Below, in pieces: positions 23,498-31,132 of a stretch of DNA of 41,772 nucleotides. Under the pieces are notes generated by a model. The model saw only the letters and a program-made list of their open reading frames with translations. It did no database searches and was not told the origin of the DNA. The stretch lies in assembly GCF_900103665.1 (NCBI RefSeq), contig NZ_FNGY01000020.1:1-41772 (forward strand), written 5' to 3'. The first letter of the stretch is position 1. Every line of letters starts with the position of its first letter. This DNA comes from Pedobacter steynii (GTDB lineage Bacteria; Bacteroidota; Bacteroidia; Sphingobacteriales; Sphingobacteriaceae). The position numbers and the translations under genes are program-made.

Positions 23498-24402
23498 TAA
23501 AAATACCCTCCTTTTTTGCGGTCTTCCATAGCAGCTTCGGATACTTTATCGTCCATGCGGGCTCCACGTTCACTAATTTTTGATGCACTGATCTCGGCAA
23601 TGATATCTCCTATTTCGTCTGCTTCAGATTCTACTGCTGCAGTACAGCTCATGTCTCCTACTGTACGGAAACGAACTTTCTTATTTTCGACAATGTCCTC
23701 TTCATCCATATTCAGGAATGGCGAAGCCGCCATGAGTTGTCCGTTTCTGGTGATACAATCCCTGTAATGCGCAAAATAGATGGAAGGAAGCTCAATATTC
23801 TCTCTTTTCACATAGTTCCAGACATCCAGTTCCGTCCAGTTGCTGATTGGGAATACCCTTACGTTTTCTCCTTTATGGATCTTGCCGTTATAGATGTTCC
23901 AAAGCTCCGGGCGCTGACGCTTAGGGTCCCATTGCCCAAATTCATCCCTTACCGAGAAGATTCTTTCTTTCGCTCTTGCTTTTTCTTCGTCTCTTCTTGC
24001 ACCACCAATACAGGCATCAAAGCCATGTTTGGCAATGGTATCGAGTAAAGTTACCGTCTGCAATGCATTTCTGCTGGCATTTTTCCCGGTTTGCTCCACT
24101 ACTTTCCCCTGGTCAATAGATTCCTGAACATGACCAACAATCAGTTTCTCTCCCAATCGTTCTACCATTTTATCGCGGTAAGCGATGGTCTCTTCAAAGT
24201 TATGTCCGGTATCAATATGTACTAATGGAAAAGGAAACTTTCCCGGACGGAATGCTTTTTCAGCAAGCCTCACCAGGGTGATGGAATCTTTACCTCCGGA
24301 GAATAACAATGCTGGCTTTTCAAATTGCCCCGCTACTTCACGTAAGATGTGAATCGCCTCGGCCTCCAGTTCGTCTAAATAATCTAAATTATACTTACTC
24401 AT
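23497..24402 (-). CDS. cysD: Sulfate adenylyltransferase subunit 2
   Basis: This 301-aa catalytic subunit of ATP sulfurylase is a PP-loop (adenine nucleotide alpha-hydrolase) protein. The PP-loop SGGKDS is at residues 35-40. Family blocks GARRDEEKARAKERIFS, FPISNWTELDVW and KVRFRTVGDMSCT are present, and the C-terminal RMDDKVSEAAMEDRKKGGYF is characteristic. It is 13 bp downstream of cysH and coupled to cysN. Together with CysN it forms APS for the reductase encoded just upstream. Confidence 0.96.
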   Translation of the reverse strand: MSKYNLDYLDELEAEAIHILREVAGQFEKPALLFSGGKDSITLVRLAEKAFRPGKFPFPLVHIDTGHNFEETIAYRDKMVERLGEKLIVGHVQESIDQGKVVEQTGKNASRNALQTVTLLDTIAKHGFDACIGGARRDEEKARAKERIFSVRDEFGQWDPKRQRPELWNIYNGKIHKGENVRVFPISNWTELDVWNYVKRENIELPSIYFAHYRDCITRNGQLMAASPFLNMDEEDIVENKKVRFRTVGDMSCTAAVESEADEIGDIIAEISASKISERGARMDDKVSEAAMEDRKKGGYF

Positions 24403-24415
24403 TTTCGTTTAATTA

Positions 24416-25117
24416 CTAAGTGGCATGTAAACCACATTCTTTCTTTGATTGATCTTCCCACCACCAGCGTCCGGCTCTGAAATCTTCGCCTTCCCGTACC
24501 GCTCTGGTACAAGGGGCGCATCCTATGCTCGGAAACCCTTTATCGTGCAGGGTGTTGTATACGATATTGTGTTTTTTGATGTAGGCTTTTATTTCTTCCA
24601 GCGACCAGAAGAAAACGGGATGGAACTTTAACAACTCATTTTGTGCATCCCATTCTATATTGGCCATATCATGTCTGTTTAAAGACTGCTCGGAACGGAT
24701 TCCGGTAACCCAGCAATCATTACCATTAAGTGCCCGCTTTAATGGCTCCAATTTACGGATATGACAACACTCTTTTCTATTTTCCACACTTTCATAAAAG
24801 CTGCTTGGTCCCTTGGCATTGACCATTTCCTGCAAGGCTTCTGCTTTTGGATAGTAGGCCAGGATCGGCTTTTTATAATTCTCCAGCGTACGGTTCCACA
24901 CGTAATAAGTTTCGGGAAAGAGCCTTCCTGTTTCCAGGGTGAACACTTCGATTGGAATATCATTGGAAAAGATCATATGTGTGATCACCTGATCTTCCCA
25001 TCCGAAACTGGTAGAGAAAACAATTTTTCCAGGGTAAGTGATGGCAAAATACCTCAGCGCTTCCACAGGATCTTTATCTTTTATTTGTGCTGCTATTTCT
25101 GCTAAATCTACTTTCAT
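24416..25117 (-). CDS. cysH: Assimilatory APS reductase (thioredoxin-dependent, 4Fe-4S)
   Basis: This 233-aa PP-loop reductase has FSTSFGWEDQV near residue 35, TGIRSEQS, and catalytic Cys228 in KKECGLH. Cys117-Cys118 (KECCH) plus Cys200 and Cys203 (GCAPC) form the four-cysteine set that binds a 4Fe-4S cluster in adenylyl-sulfate reductases and is absent from E. coli PAPS reductase. It therefore probably reduces APS directly to sulfite, which fits the absence of an APS kinase gene here. It is 2 bp downstream of the siroheme-synthase/transporter fusion and 13 bp upstream of cysD. Confidence 0.94.
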   Translation of the reverse strand: MKVDLAEIAAQIKDKDPVEALRYFAITYPGKIVFSTSFGWEDQVITHMIFSNDIPIEVFTLETGRLFPETYYVWNRTLENYKKPILAYYPKAEALQEMVNAKGPSSFYESVENRKECCHIRKLEPLKRALNGNDCWVTGIRSEQSLNRHDMANIEWDAQNELLKFHPVFFWSLEEIKAYIKKHNIVYNTLHDKGFPSIGCAPCTRAVREGEDFRAGRWWWEDQSKKECGLHAT

Positions 25118-25119
25118 GA

Positions 25120-26589
25120 CTATACTAGTTTAAGGATAAAATTGACGATGCTGCGAAGGCTGACCAATACCACCAGCACCCCCACCGACACCATGATCGT
25201 CTTCACGGAAATCTTATTGGAAACCCTTGCCGCAATCGGCGATGCCAAAGCACTTCCGATCACCAAACCTCCAACCGCTTCCCAATGCGCACCGTTTAAC
25301 ATCGTGATAAAGGTGAGCGAGCTCATCAGGGCAATGAAAAAACGGGTGATCTTTACCGTTCCCAAAGAGAACCTCGGGTTCCTGCCTCCGGCAATTAAGC
25401 TCGACAAAACGATGGATCCCCATCCGCCACCACCAACAGCGTCAATAAACCCACCAAATAATCCCAATAATGAGATCTTTTTAATTTTACCTTTCGGGTC
25501 TTTATGTTTCCGGTTGACCTTAAACGCTTTAGAAAGGATGACTCCACCCAGGATCAGCGTGTATAAGGAAACCAGGGGTTTCGTATAATGGGCATAATGC
25601 TCCAATGACGACAGCAAATAAGCGCCTACTACTGCTCCTACGATTCCGGGAATCAATAAAATACGGAACAGCTTCCAGTTCACATTTCCAAAACGGTAAT
25701 GCATCCATCCGGCGATTCCGTTGCTTAATATCTCTGATAAATGGACCCCCATACTTGCCGATGCAGGTGGAACACCCATGGCAAGGGAGAAAGAAGTAGA
25801 GGTCACCCCGTACGACATTCCAATGGCACCATCAATCATTGCAAAGATAAATCCACCAATCAGGAACCAATAAAACATCGGGTTCAGCTGCGATATATAA
25901 GCCTGAAATTCCGGCTCTTTATGCCAGAAAGCAGTGATGACAATCCCAAAAGAAAAGACAATCGAAGTCCAGATCAACCATTTGAAGTTTTTCTTTACTT
26001 TATCTTCGCTTTTCTCTTTTACCAGAATGGCGGTCACCTCGTTCAGCTTTTTAACTTTCGCACTGAAGTTCCCGTTCAGTGTATTTCTCAGTGCCTGCAT
26101 TTGCTGCAGCGTATCGTTCAGTTCTTCCGGCAAATTATCATTCAGCACCTCTTTTAACCGCTTGGCTATCGTTGGCGATTTCCCATTGGTAGAGATCGCA
26201 ATTTTAAGGTCCCCTTTTTTTACGATAGAGCCCAGGTAAAAATTGCAAAGCTCAGGCTTATCTGCAAAGTTAACCAACAGGTTGCGCTGGTCTGCTTCCG
26301 TTCTGATTTGCTGGTTGAGCGCATCGTTATTTGTCGCGGCAACCACCAGGTCTGCATCATCCAGATCTGCAGGGCTAAATGCCCTTTGGATCAGTTTAAC
26401 CTTTTCATAACCTCTAGCCAGCTCTTCCAATTCGGGTAAAATATCCAATGCAATCACCGTGACGCTGGCCTCCGGACTATTCGTTAATATGGCCGACAAT
26501 TTCTCCAGTCCCACCGGTCCTGCACCAATCAGCAACGTATGTATCGTATTCAACTTGATGAAGACAGGAAATAATTGGTTGCCTTCCAT
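25120..26589 (-). CDS. Fusion of siroheme synthase dehydrogenase/chelatase and TauE/SafE-type transporter
   Basis: This 489-aa protein has two parts. Residues 1 to about 195 resemble the CysG-B/Met8/SirC half: NAD-binding GAGPVG at 22-27, VVAATNND at 82-89, and AISTNGKSPTIAKRLKE at 131-147. It would oxidise precorrin-2 and insert iron to give siroheme. Residues about 203-489 are a TauE/SafE (TSUP, DUF81) membrane domain with one extra TM (203-221) and repeats such as IGGFIFAMIDGAIGMSYG and GLFGGFIDAVGGGGWG. The methyltransferase half of CysG is the separate upstream gene (5 bp). In a sulfate operon with no other transporter, the membrane part may import sulfate or move sulfite; direction and substrate are unknown. 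Confidence 0.9.
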   Translation of the reverse strand: MEGNQLFPVFIKLNTIHTLLIGAGPVGLEKLSAILTNSPEASVTVIALDILPELEELARGYEKVKLIQRAFSPADLDDADLVVAATNNDALNQQIRTEADQRNLLVNFADKPELCNFYLGSIVKKGDLKIAISTNGKSPTIAKRLKEVLNDNLPEELNDTLQQMQALRNTLNGNFSAKVKKLNEVTAILVKEKSEDKVKKNFKWLIWTSIVFSFGIVITAFWHKEPEFQAYISQLNPMFYWFLIGGFIFAMIDGAIGMSYGVTSTSFSLAMGVPPASASMGVHLSEILSNGIAGWMHYRFGNVNWKLFRILLIPGIVGAVVGAYLLSSLEHYAHYTKPLVSLYTLILGGVILSKAFKVNRKHKDPKGKIKKISLLGLFGGFIDAVGGGGWGSIVLSSLIAGGRNPRFSLGTVKITRFFIALMSSLTFITMLNGAHWEAVGGLVIGSALASPIAARVSNKISVKTIMVSVGVLVVLVSLRSIVNFILKLV

Positions 26590-26594
26590 ATCGC

Positions 26595-27383
26595 TTATTG
26601 CCCGGCTTTAAGTGTGTTGAAAAATTCCCTGATCGGCTGGAAAGACGGATGTAGGGATACTACTTCTCCAAAAATCAGCAATGCAGGGGCTTCAATTCCT
26701 TTTTCTTCCACCACTTCTACAATGGTATCCACAATGCCGATGGCCAGTTTCTCATTTTCAGTAGAACCACTTTGAATCGCGGCCACGGGAAGCTCACCCT
26801 TTCCTTCGTTTTGGAAAAGTTTAACGATTTCCTTCAGCTTACCCAGACCCATCAGTACCACTACTGTTGCTTTAGATCTCGCTGCTTCATAAAGGTCATT
26901 GGAAATCTTTCCTGAGGTTGTGGTCCCCGTTACCACCCAAAAGCTTTCACTTAGCCCTCTGTGTGTTACCGGAATTTGTTGTAAGCCGGGTACAGAAATC
27001 GAGCTCGATAAACCTGGAATAACGGTTACGGGAATGCTGTAGCCTGCGGCGAAATCCAGCTCTTCATATCCCCTGCCAAATACAAAAGGATCGCCTCCTT
27101 TTAAACGCACCACATGCCCGTAATTGATGGCATAATCCACCATCAGTTTATTGATGGCATCCTGGGCGAAAGAATGTTCTCCGGAGCGTTTACCTACATA
27201 AACCTTAATTGCTTCCGGGCTTGCATAGTCCAATATCCCTTCATCTACTAAAGCATCGTACAGTACGACATCGGCTGATTTCAAGGCGTTTGCTCCTCTC
27301 ATTGTGATCAATTCAGGATCACCAGGTCCGGCACCTACCAGGGTAATCCTGGGTTCTTTATGATTTATATTCTGAGTGGTCAT
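26595..27383 (-). CDS. cobA: Uroporphyrinogen-III C-methyltransferase (SUMT)
   Basis: This 262-aa SAM-dependent methyltransferase makes precorrin-2 from uroporphyrinogen III. Signatures are LVGAGPGDPELIT (about residue 16), VLYDALVD, GKRSGEHS, RLKGGDPFVFGRGYEE and VIPGLSSS with PVTHRG. Its length corresponds to CobA/SumT or the C-terminal half of E. coli CysG, so siroheme synthesis is split between this gene and the next fusion gene. Its start overlaps the upstream reductase stop by one base (TAATG). It supplies siroheme precursor for that reductase. Confidence 0.94.
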   Translation of the reverse strand: MTTQNINHKEPRITLVGAGPGDPELITMRGANALKSADVVLYDALVDEGILDYASPEAIKVYVGKRSGEHSFAQDAINKLMVDYAINYGHVVRLKGGDPFVFGRGYEELDFAAGYSIPVTVIPGLSSSISVPGLQQIPVTHRGLSESFWVVTGTTTSGKISNDLYEAARSKATVVVLMGLGKLKEIVKLFQNEGKGELPVAAIQSGSTENEKLAIGIVDTIVEVVEEKGIEAPALLIFGEVVSLHPSFQPIREFFNTLKAGQ

Positions 27384-29470
27384 TAGATTTTCTCCTCTCT
27401 TTTTGCGGTAATCTGTTTATAAAAATTCTCCACTTCATTTAAATAAGCCGTAGCAAATTCTTCTGAAGGCTCGTTCTTGTTGATCTGCAGGACAAGTTCA
27501 TTAAAAGTACTTTCCAGTTTAACCTCGCCTGTTTCTACATAATTTGTATCAAACTCACGGATGACACCAATCTGTGTGCTGCTGCTAACCCCTTTATCCA
27601 GTAACAAAGCCTTAGCGCTGTTTACAAAGACGGCATAGGTATGGTAAATCGCATCAGACCATGCGCCGGCTGCATAAGAGGCCCTCGCCCAATCCAGCTT
27701 TTCACCTGCTTCCAGCAACAAGGTCGCTACAAGATCAATCACCACTCCGGCACATTCCCCTACTCCGATCGCGGTATTAAAGATTTCCTCATGTCCCCAG
27801 TCTACATATTCTTCATCTTTCAGGTTCGTCAGGTCTGCCAGTGGTTTTAACAACTGGTAGAAATAATCCTTCCCTTGTCTGTCGTAATAATGGTGGAAGC
27901 TTTCGGCAGCCTCTCCATTATTGGCGTAATCATTCAGTATAGTCCTCAGCACCGATGTTGCACGTTTTGAAGGTGCTTTAATCACCCGCTCCGCTACTCT
28001 TCCGATTCCATCACCTACGGTACCGCCACCAAGCATTACCTGTACTGCAGGCACCACTTTTCCGTTGGCTTTTACCGAGCTGCCATGAAATCCGATATGT
28101 GCCAGACCATGCTGACCACAGGAGTTCATACATCCGCTGATTTTAATCTTGATTTCTTTATCGTAAATCAGTTCAGGAAATTCTTCATAGATCACTTCTT
28201 CCAATGCCACCGATAACGACATGCTATTGGAGATCCCAAGGTTACAGGTATCTGTTCCCGGGCAGGTCGTCACATCACCGATGCTGTCAAATCCCGGGGT
28301 TGCAAAATCCAATGCTTTCAGTTCTAAATATAGAGAAGGTAAAGCAGCTTCTCTAACAAATTTCAATAATAAACCCTGGTTTTGAGTGATGCGGATTTCA
28401 TCGGCAACGTAAGGGGAAATTCCTTCCACCAGTTTACGGGCACGGTCCGTCTTGATGTCTCCCACCGGAACTTTAACGTATACGCCATAGAAGCCTTTTT
28501 GCTTTTGCTCCACTACGTTCGTTGCGCGCCAGTGTTGGTAATCCAGGGTATCGATCACGTCCAAATGAGGATATTCCAGCAAAGCGGGAGGCTCCGGCAA
28601 AGGAACCGCATCTCTGTCTATCGGATAGGATTTAGATTTATTGGCAATTCTTTCTTCCTCAATTAAACGCAATAGCTCTTCCAGACCCAGTTTCTGAACC
28701 AAATATTTAAGACGTGCTTTATTGCGGTTGGTACGTTCTCCATAGCGGTCAAACACCCTCAATACAGATTCTGCATAAGGAATGATCTGATCTTCAGGAA
28801 GGAAATCATGTACAAAGCTGGCCAGAAAAGGTTGTGCTCCCAGTCCGCCACCCAACATCACTTTAAAACCGCGTTCTCCTTTTTCGTTTATTTTAGGAAT
28901 AAAACCAAGATCGTGAATATAGCTGTATGCCGTATCTTTTTCATCAGAAGAGAAAGAGAACTTAATCTTTCTGCCCATCTCCTGACAAATTGGATTCCTC
29001 AGAAAGTAAGTAAAGAAAGCATGAGCATAAGGGGAAACATCGAACAACTCGTTCGGGTTAATTCCCGAATCCGGTGAAGAGGTTACATTCCTTACCGTAT
29101 TTCCGCAAGCTTCGCGGATCGTGACATCGTCGCGTTCCAGCTCCTGCCATAGTTGAGGAGTTCTGTCCAGACTCACATAGTGAATCTGAATGTCCTGTCT
29201 GGTAGTTAAGTGTAAATTTCCACTTCCATACTCATCAGAAACATCAGCAATGCGTAAGAGTTGTTTAAAAGTTACTTTTCCAAAAGGCAGTTTAATGCGC
29301 ACCATTTGCACACCCGGCTGTCTTTGTCCGTAAACACCGCGGGCTAAACGCAGGCTTCTAAATTTCTCCTCATGGATTTTCCCTTCGCGGAAGTCCCTGA
29401 TCTTTTTCTCCAGATCAATGATATCCTTTTCTACGACAGGATTTTCTAACTCTGTTCTAAAACTTTGCAT
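27383..29470 (-). CDS. Siroheme sulfite/nitrite reductase with C-terminal HEPN-like domain
   Basis: This 695-aa reductase has two ferredoxin-like half-domains (GVYGQRQPGVQMVRIKLPFG near 45; YVKVPVGDIKTDRARKL near 331) and the siroheme/4Fe-4S core. Cluster ligands are Cys403 and Cys409 (CPGTDTC) and Cys447 and Cys451 (CMNSC). Operon context favours reduction of sulfite to sulfide over nitrite reduction. Residues about 590-694 are extra: an all-helical segment with AGAWSDAIYHTYAVFVNSAK and ALLLDKGVSS followed by GVIREFDTNYV, which resembles a HEPN domain. No flavoprotein subunit is nearby, so the donor is probably ferredoxin. First structural gene of the operon, behind the leader attenuator. 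Confidence 0.9.
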   Translation of the reverse strand: MQSFRTELENPVVEKDIIDLEKKIRDFREGKIHEEKFRSLRLARGVYGQRQPGVQMVRIKLPFGKVTFKQLLRIADVSDEYGSGNLHLTTRQDIQIHYVSLDRTPQLWQELERDDVTIREACGNTVRNVTSSPDSGINPNELFDVSPYAHAFFTYFLRNPICQEMGRKIKFSFSSDEKDTAYSYIHDLGFIPKINEKGERGFKVMLGGGLGAQPFLASFVHDFLPEDQIIPYAESVLRVFDRYGERTNRNKARLKYLVQKLGLEELLRLIEEERIANKSKSYPIDRDAVPLPEPPALLEYPHLDVIDTLDYQHWRATNVVEQKQKGFYGVYVKVPVGDIKTDRARKLVEGISPYVADEIRITQNQGLLLKFVREAALPSLYLELKALDFATPGFDSIGDVTTCPGTDTCNLGISNSMSLSVALEEVIYEEFPELIYDKEIKIKISGCMNSCGQHGLAHIGFHGSSVKANGKVVPAVQVMLGGGTVGDGIGRVAERVIKAPSKRATSVLRTILNDYANNGEAAESFHHYYDRQGKDYFYQLLKPLADLTNLKDEEYVDWGHEEIFNTAIGVGECAGVVIDLVATLLLEAGEKLDWARASYAAGAWSDAIYHTYAVFVNSAKALLLDKGVSSSTQIGVIREFDTNYVETGEVKLESTFNELVLQINKNEPSEEFATAYLNEVENFYKQITAKREEKI

Positions 29471-29489
29471 AGTACGTTTGGTCTTATTT

Positions 29490-29529
29490 AAAAAAAGCTC
29501 CTTCTGTCTGGGAGACTGAAGAAGCTTTT
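29490..29529 (-). terminator. Leader intrinsic terminator (attenuator) of the sulfate operon
   Basis: On the minus strand a stem of 17 positions with two mismatches (5' arm AAAAGCTTCTTCAGTCT, 3' arm AGACAGAAGGAGCTTTT, three-base loop CCC) runs directly into seven T (29490-29496). It ends only 20 nt before the reductase ATG, so it cannot be the end of another gene and must act within the leader. Confidence 0.85.
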
Positions 29530-29543
29530 AAATATTTTTATTT

Positions 29544-29553
29544 CTCTACAGCC
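29544..29553 (-). promoter_or_regulatory. Candidate antiterminator arm
   Basis: Minus-strand GGCTGTAGAG can pair with TTCTTCAGTC in the 5' arm of the terminator (9 of 10 positions counting G-U, one U-U mismatch). It begins 7 nt after the leader stop codon, so a ribosome waiting at that stop would cover it, while one stalled on the Cys codons would leave it free. Confidence 0.5.
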
Positions 29554-29560
29554 AAAATCA

Positions 29561-29617
29561 TTACCTACACATGCAGTGGGTAAACATTAGATTTCCGTTG
29601 TAAATTGTTTGGTTCAT
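29561..29617 (-). CDS. Sulfur-amino-acid leader peptide, 18 aa
   Basis: The ORF encodes MNQTIYNGNLMFTHCMCR and stops at TAA (29561-29563). The last codons are His-Cys(29573-29575)-Met-Cys(29567-29569)-Arg, a concentration of sulfur amino acids right before a terminator that precedes the sulfate assimilation operon. A TATATTTG element ends 5 bases before the ATG, so the mRNA may start at the A of ATG (leaderless). The inferred role is cysteine-responsive attenuation: stalling for lack of Cys-tRNA would allow read-through. A shorter version starting at Met11 (MFTHCMCR) is possible. Too short for homology by eye; support is positional. Confidence 0.65.
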   Translation of the reverse strand: MNQTIYNGNLMFTHCMCR

Positions 29618-29621
29618 ACAG

Positions 29622-29629
29622 CAAATATA
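29622..29629 (-). promoter_or_regulatory. -7 element of the sulfate operon promoter
   Basis: Minus strand TATATTTG is a perfect TAnnTTTG. The consensus geometry puts the start about 5 nt downstream, at 29617, the first base of the leader ORF. No TTG is visible at the usual upstream distance, which suggests an activator-dependent promoter. Confidence 0.6.
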
Positions 29630-29857
29630 TAAAGTATATAGGTTTAGTCGTACATGGCATTTGTAAAAAATATGCAATAAACTGTATTACAGCGAGTTAA
29701 TTTACATCCAACGCAAACAAAAAGCCTTCATTTTTCCTTATTAAGCCTTGACTGGCACGAACTTAGTCTAAAGCTGAGCGCCAGAGCAATGTCAAATTGA
29801 CTGTGCTGTGTATGAAATCAATGATGATGCAGTACTTTTATTTAGTTTTAAATTTCT

Positions 29858-31042
29858 ATGAAGAGAAAAATCAATCTTTTACCCTTTGCAATTATCACTG
29901 CATTCGTCTTTTTACTAAACTGGTATGTGCTCTCCGGAATCCAGACCCTAACCATTAGCAGCTGGCTCAGTCCAGTTTTCTGGGGCTTTATCATTTTCAT
30001 TACCGTTTCACTCGCCTACTCCATTCAGAGGATGCGCGATAATGGAATGGACATATTCTTTAAAATCACCACCCATACCTTCCTGGTTCTGCTGGCCAGT
30101 GAACTTGTTTTCATCATTGTCTTATTCCTTGGCGACGGCTACCGTCTGATTACCGGAGGGGCAAGAAATGTCTACTGGGTAGAGTTCGGCCTGTTGCTCT
30201 TCGGGATTACCGTACTCATTTTTCTGTATGGCATCATCAAAGGAAAATATGCGTATCGGGTGATTAAACATACTTTATATTTCGAGGACCTGCCGGAAAG
30301 TTTTGATGGCTTCCGCATTACCCAGATCTCAGATGTACATGCAGGCAGCTTTAAGAATGCCAAAGCTGTGCAAAGAGGAATTGATCTGATCAAAGCACAA
30401 AACTCAGATTTGTTTGTATTTACCGGAGACCTGGTGAATAATAAAGCGGATGAAATTCTGCCATGGATGGGACATTTTTCACAGGTAAAAGCGCCTTATG
30501 GCCAGTTTTCTATCCTTGGGAATCACGATTATGGTGACTATGTAAAATGGGAAAGCGAAGCGGTTAAACAAGCCAATCTGCAGGATTTAAAAAGACACCA
30601 TGGAGAAATGGGTTACCGCCTGTTGTTAGATGAACACGTGGAACTCGAAAAGAACGGACAAAAGCTCATCCTTGCAGGTGTTGAAAACTGGGGAATTGGA
30701 TTTGGCGAACGTGGAGACCTAAAAAAAGCCCTTCAAGATGTGGACCCCCAAAGCTTTAAAGTATTGCTTTCTCACGATCCCACACACTGGGATACGGAAG
30801 TTAAAAAATGGCCTTCAAAAATTCACCTTACTTTATCGGGCCATACCCATGGAATGCAATTCGGAATGGAAGCATTTGGGATAAAATGGAGTCCTGTTAA
30901 GTACAGATATGCGCATTGGGCAGGTATTACGTCTGAAAATGGCAGATTCCTGAACATCAACAGAGGCTTCGGCTTTCTGGGCTTCTCCGGAAGGGTCGGC
31001 ATCTGGCCTGAGATTACAGTCATTGAATTAAAGAAGAGTTAG
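29858..31042 (+). CDS. Membrane-anchored calcineurin-like metallophosphoesterase
   Basis: This 394-aa protein has about four N-terminal TM segments (around 7-25, 34-53, 70-90, 105-124) followed by a metallophosphoesterase domain (about 150-394). Metal-binding motifs are visible in order: QISDVHAGS (DxH), FTGDLVN (GD), LGNHDYGD (GNHD), LLSHDP and SGHTHGMQ (GHxH). The YaeI/YkoQ-type architecture suggests action on a membrane-associated phosphoester such as a lipid or lipid-linked nucleotide; substrate unknown. It is divergent from the sulfate operon and convergent with the cysteine desulfurase gene. Confidence 0.9.
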   Translation: MKRKINLLPFAIITAFVFLLNWYVLSGIQTLTISSWLSPVFWGFIIFITVSLAYSIQRMRDNGMDIFFKITTHTFLVLLASELVFIIVLFLGDGYRLITGGARNVYWVEFGLLLFGITVLIFLYGIIKGKYAYRVIKHTLYFEDLPESFDGFRITQISDVHAGSFKNAKAVQRGIDLIKAQNSDLFVFTGDLVNNKADEILPWMGHFSQVKAPYGQFSILGNHDYGDYVKWESEAVKQANLQDLKRHHGEMGYRLLLDEHVELEKNGQKLILAGVENWGIGFGERGDLKKALQDVDPQSFKVLLSHDPTHWDTEVKKWPSKIHLTLSGHTHGMQFGMEAFGIKWSPVKYRYAHWAGITSENGRFLNINRGFGFLGFSGRVGIWPEITVIELKKS

Positions 31043-31067
31043 GTAAAAAAAGAGTTCGCTCATTAAA

Positions 31068-31112
31068 TGCCCGCAATAAGCAAAGCCAAAAATCAGACTG
31101 CTTATTGGGGCA
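31068..31112. terminator. Hairpin between convergent genes
   Basis: TGCCCGCAATAAGCA (31068-31082) pairs with TGCTTATTGGGGCA (31099-31112) with a single bulge and a 16-nt loop. It lies between the stops of the phosphoesterase and the desulfurase and probably ends both transcripts, though T-runs are short. Confidence 0.55.
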
Positions 31113-31132
31113 ATAAACTCCGGGCCGCTCTT

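Larger units (their letters stand above)
29471..29857. other. 387-bp intergenic region with the sulfate-operon leader
   Basis: The half next to the reductase holds the attenuator (terminator, antiterminator arm, leader ORF and promoter -10-like element), all on the minus strand. The part from about 29640 to 29857 is upstream sequence for both divergent genes. I saw TAGTTTTA near 29841 as a weak -7 candidate for the plus-strand gene and no other recognisable element. Confidence 0.6.

Noticed and set aside
25142..26239. Plus-strand ORFs of 101-148 codons opposite the siroheme/transporter fusion
   Set aside because: They lie antisense to a well-supported gene, have no family resemblance, and arise from codon bias of the real frame.
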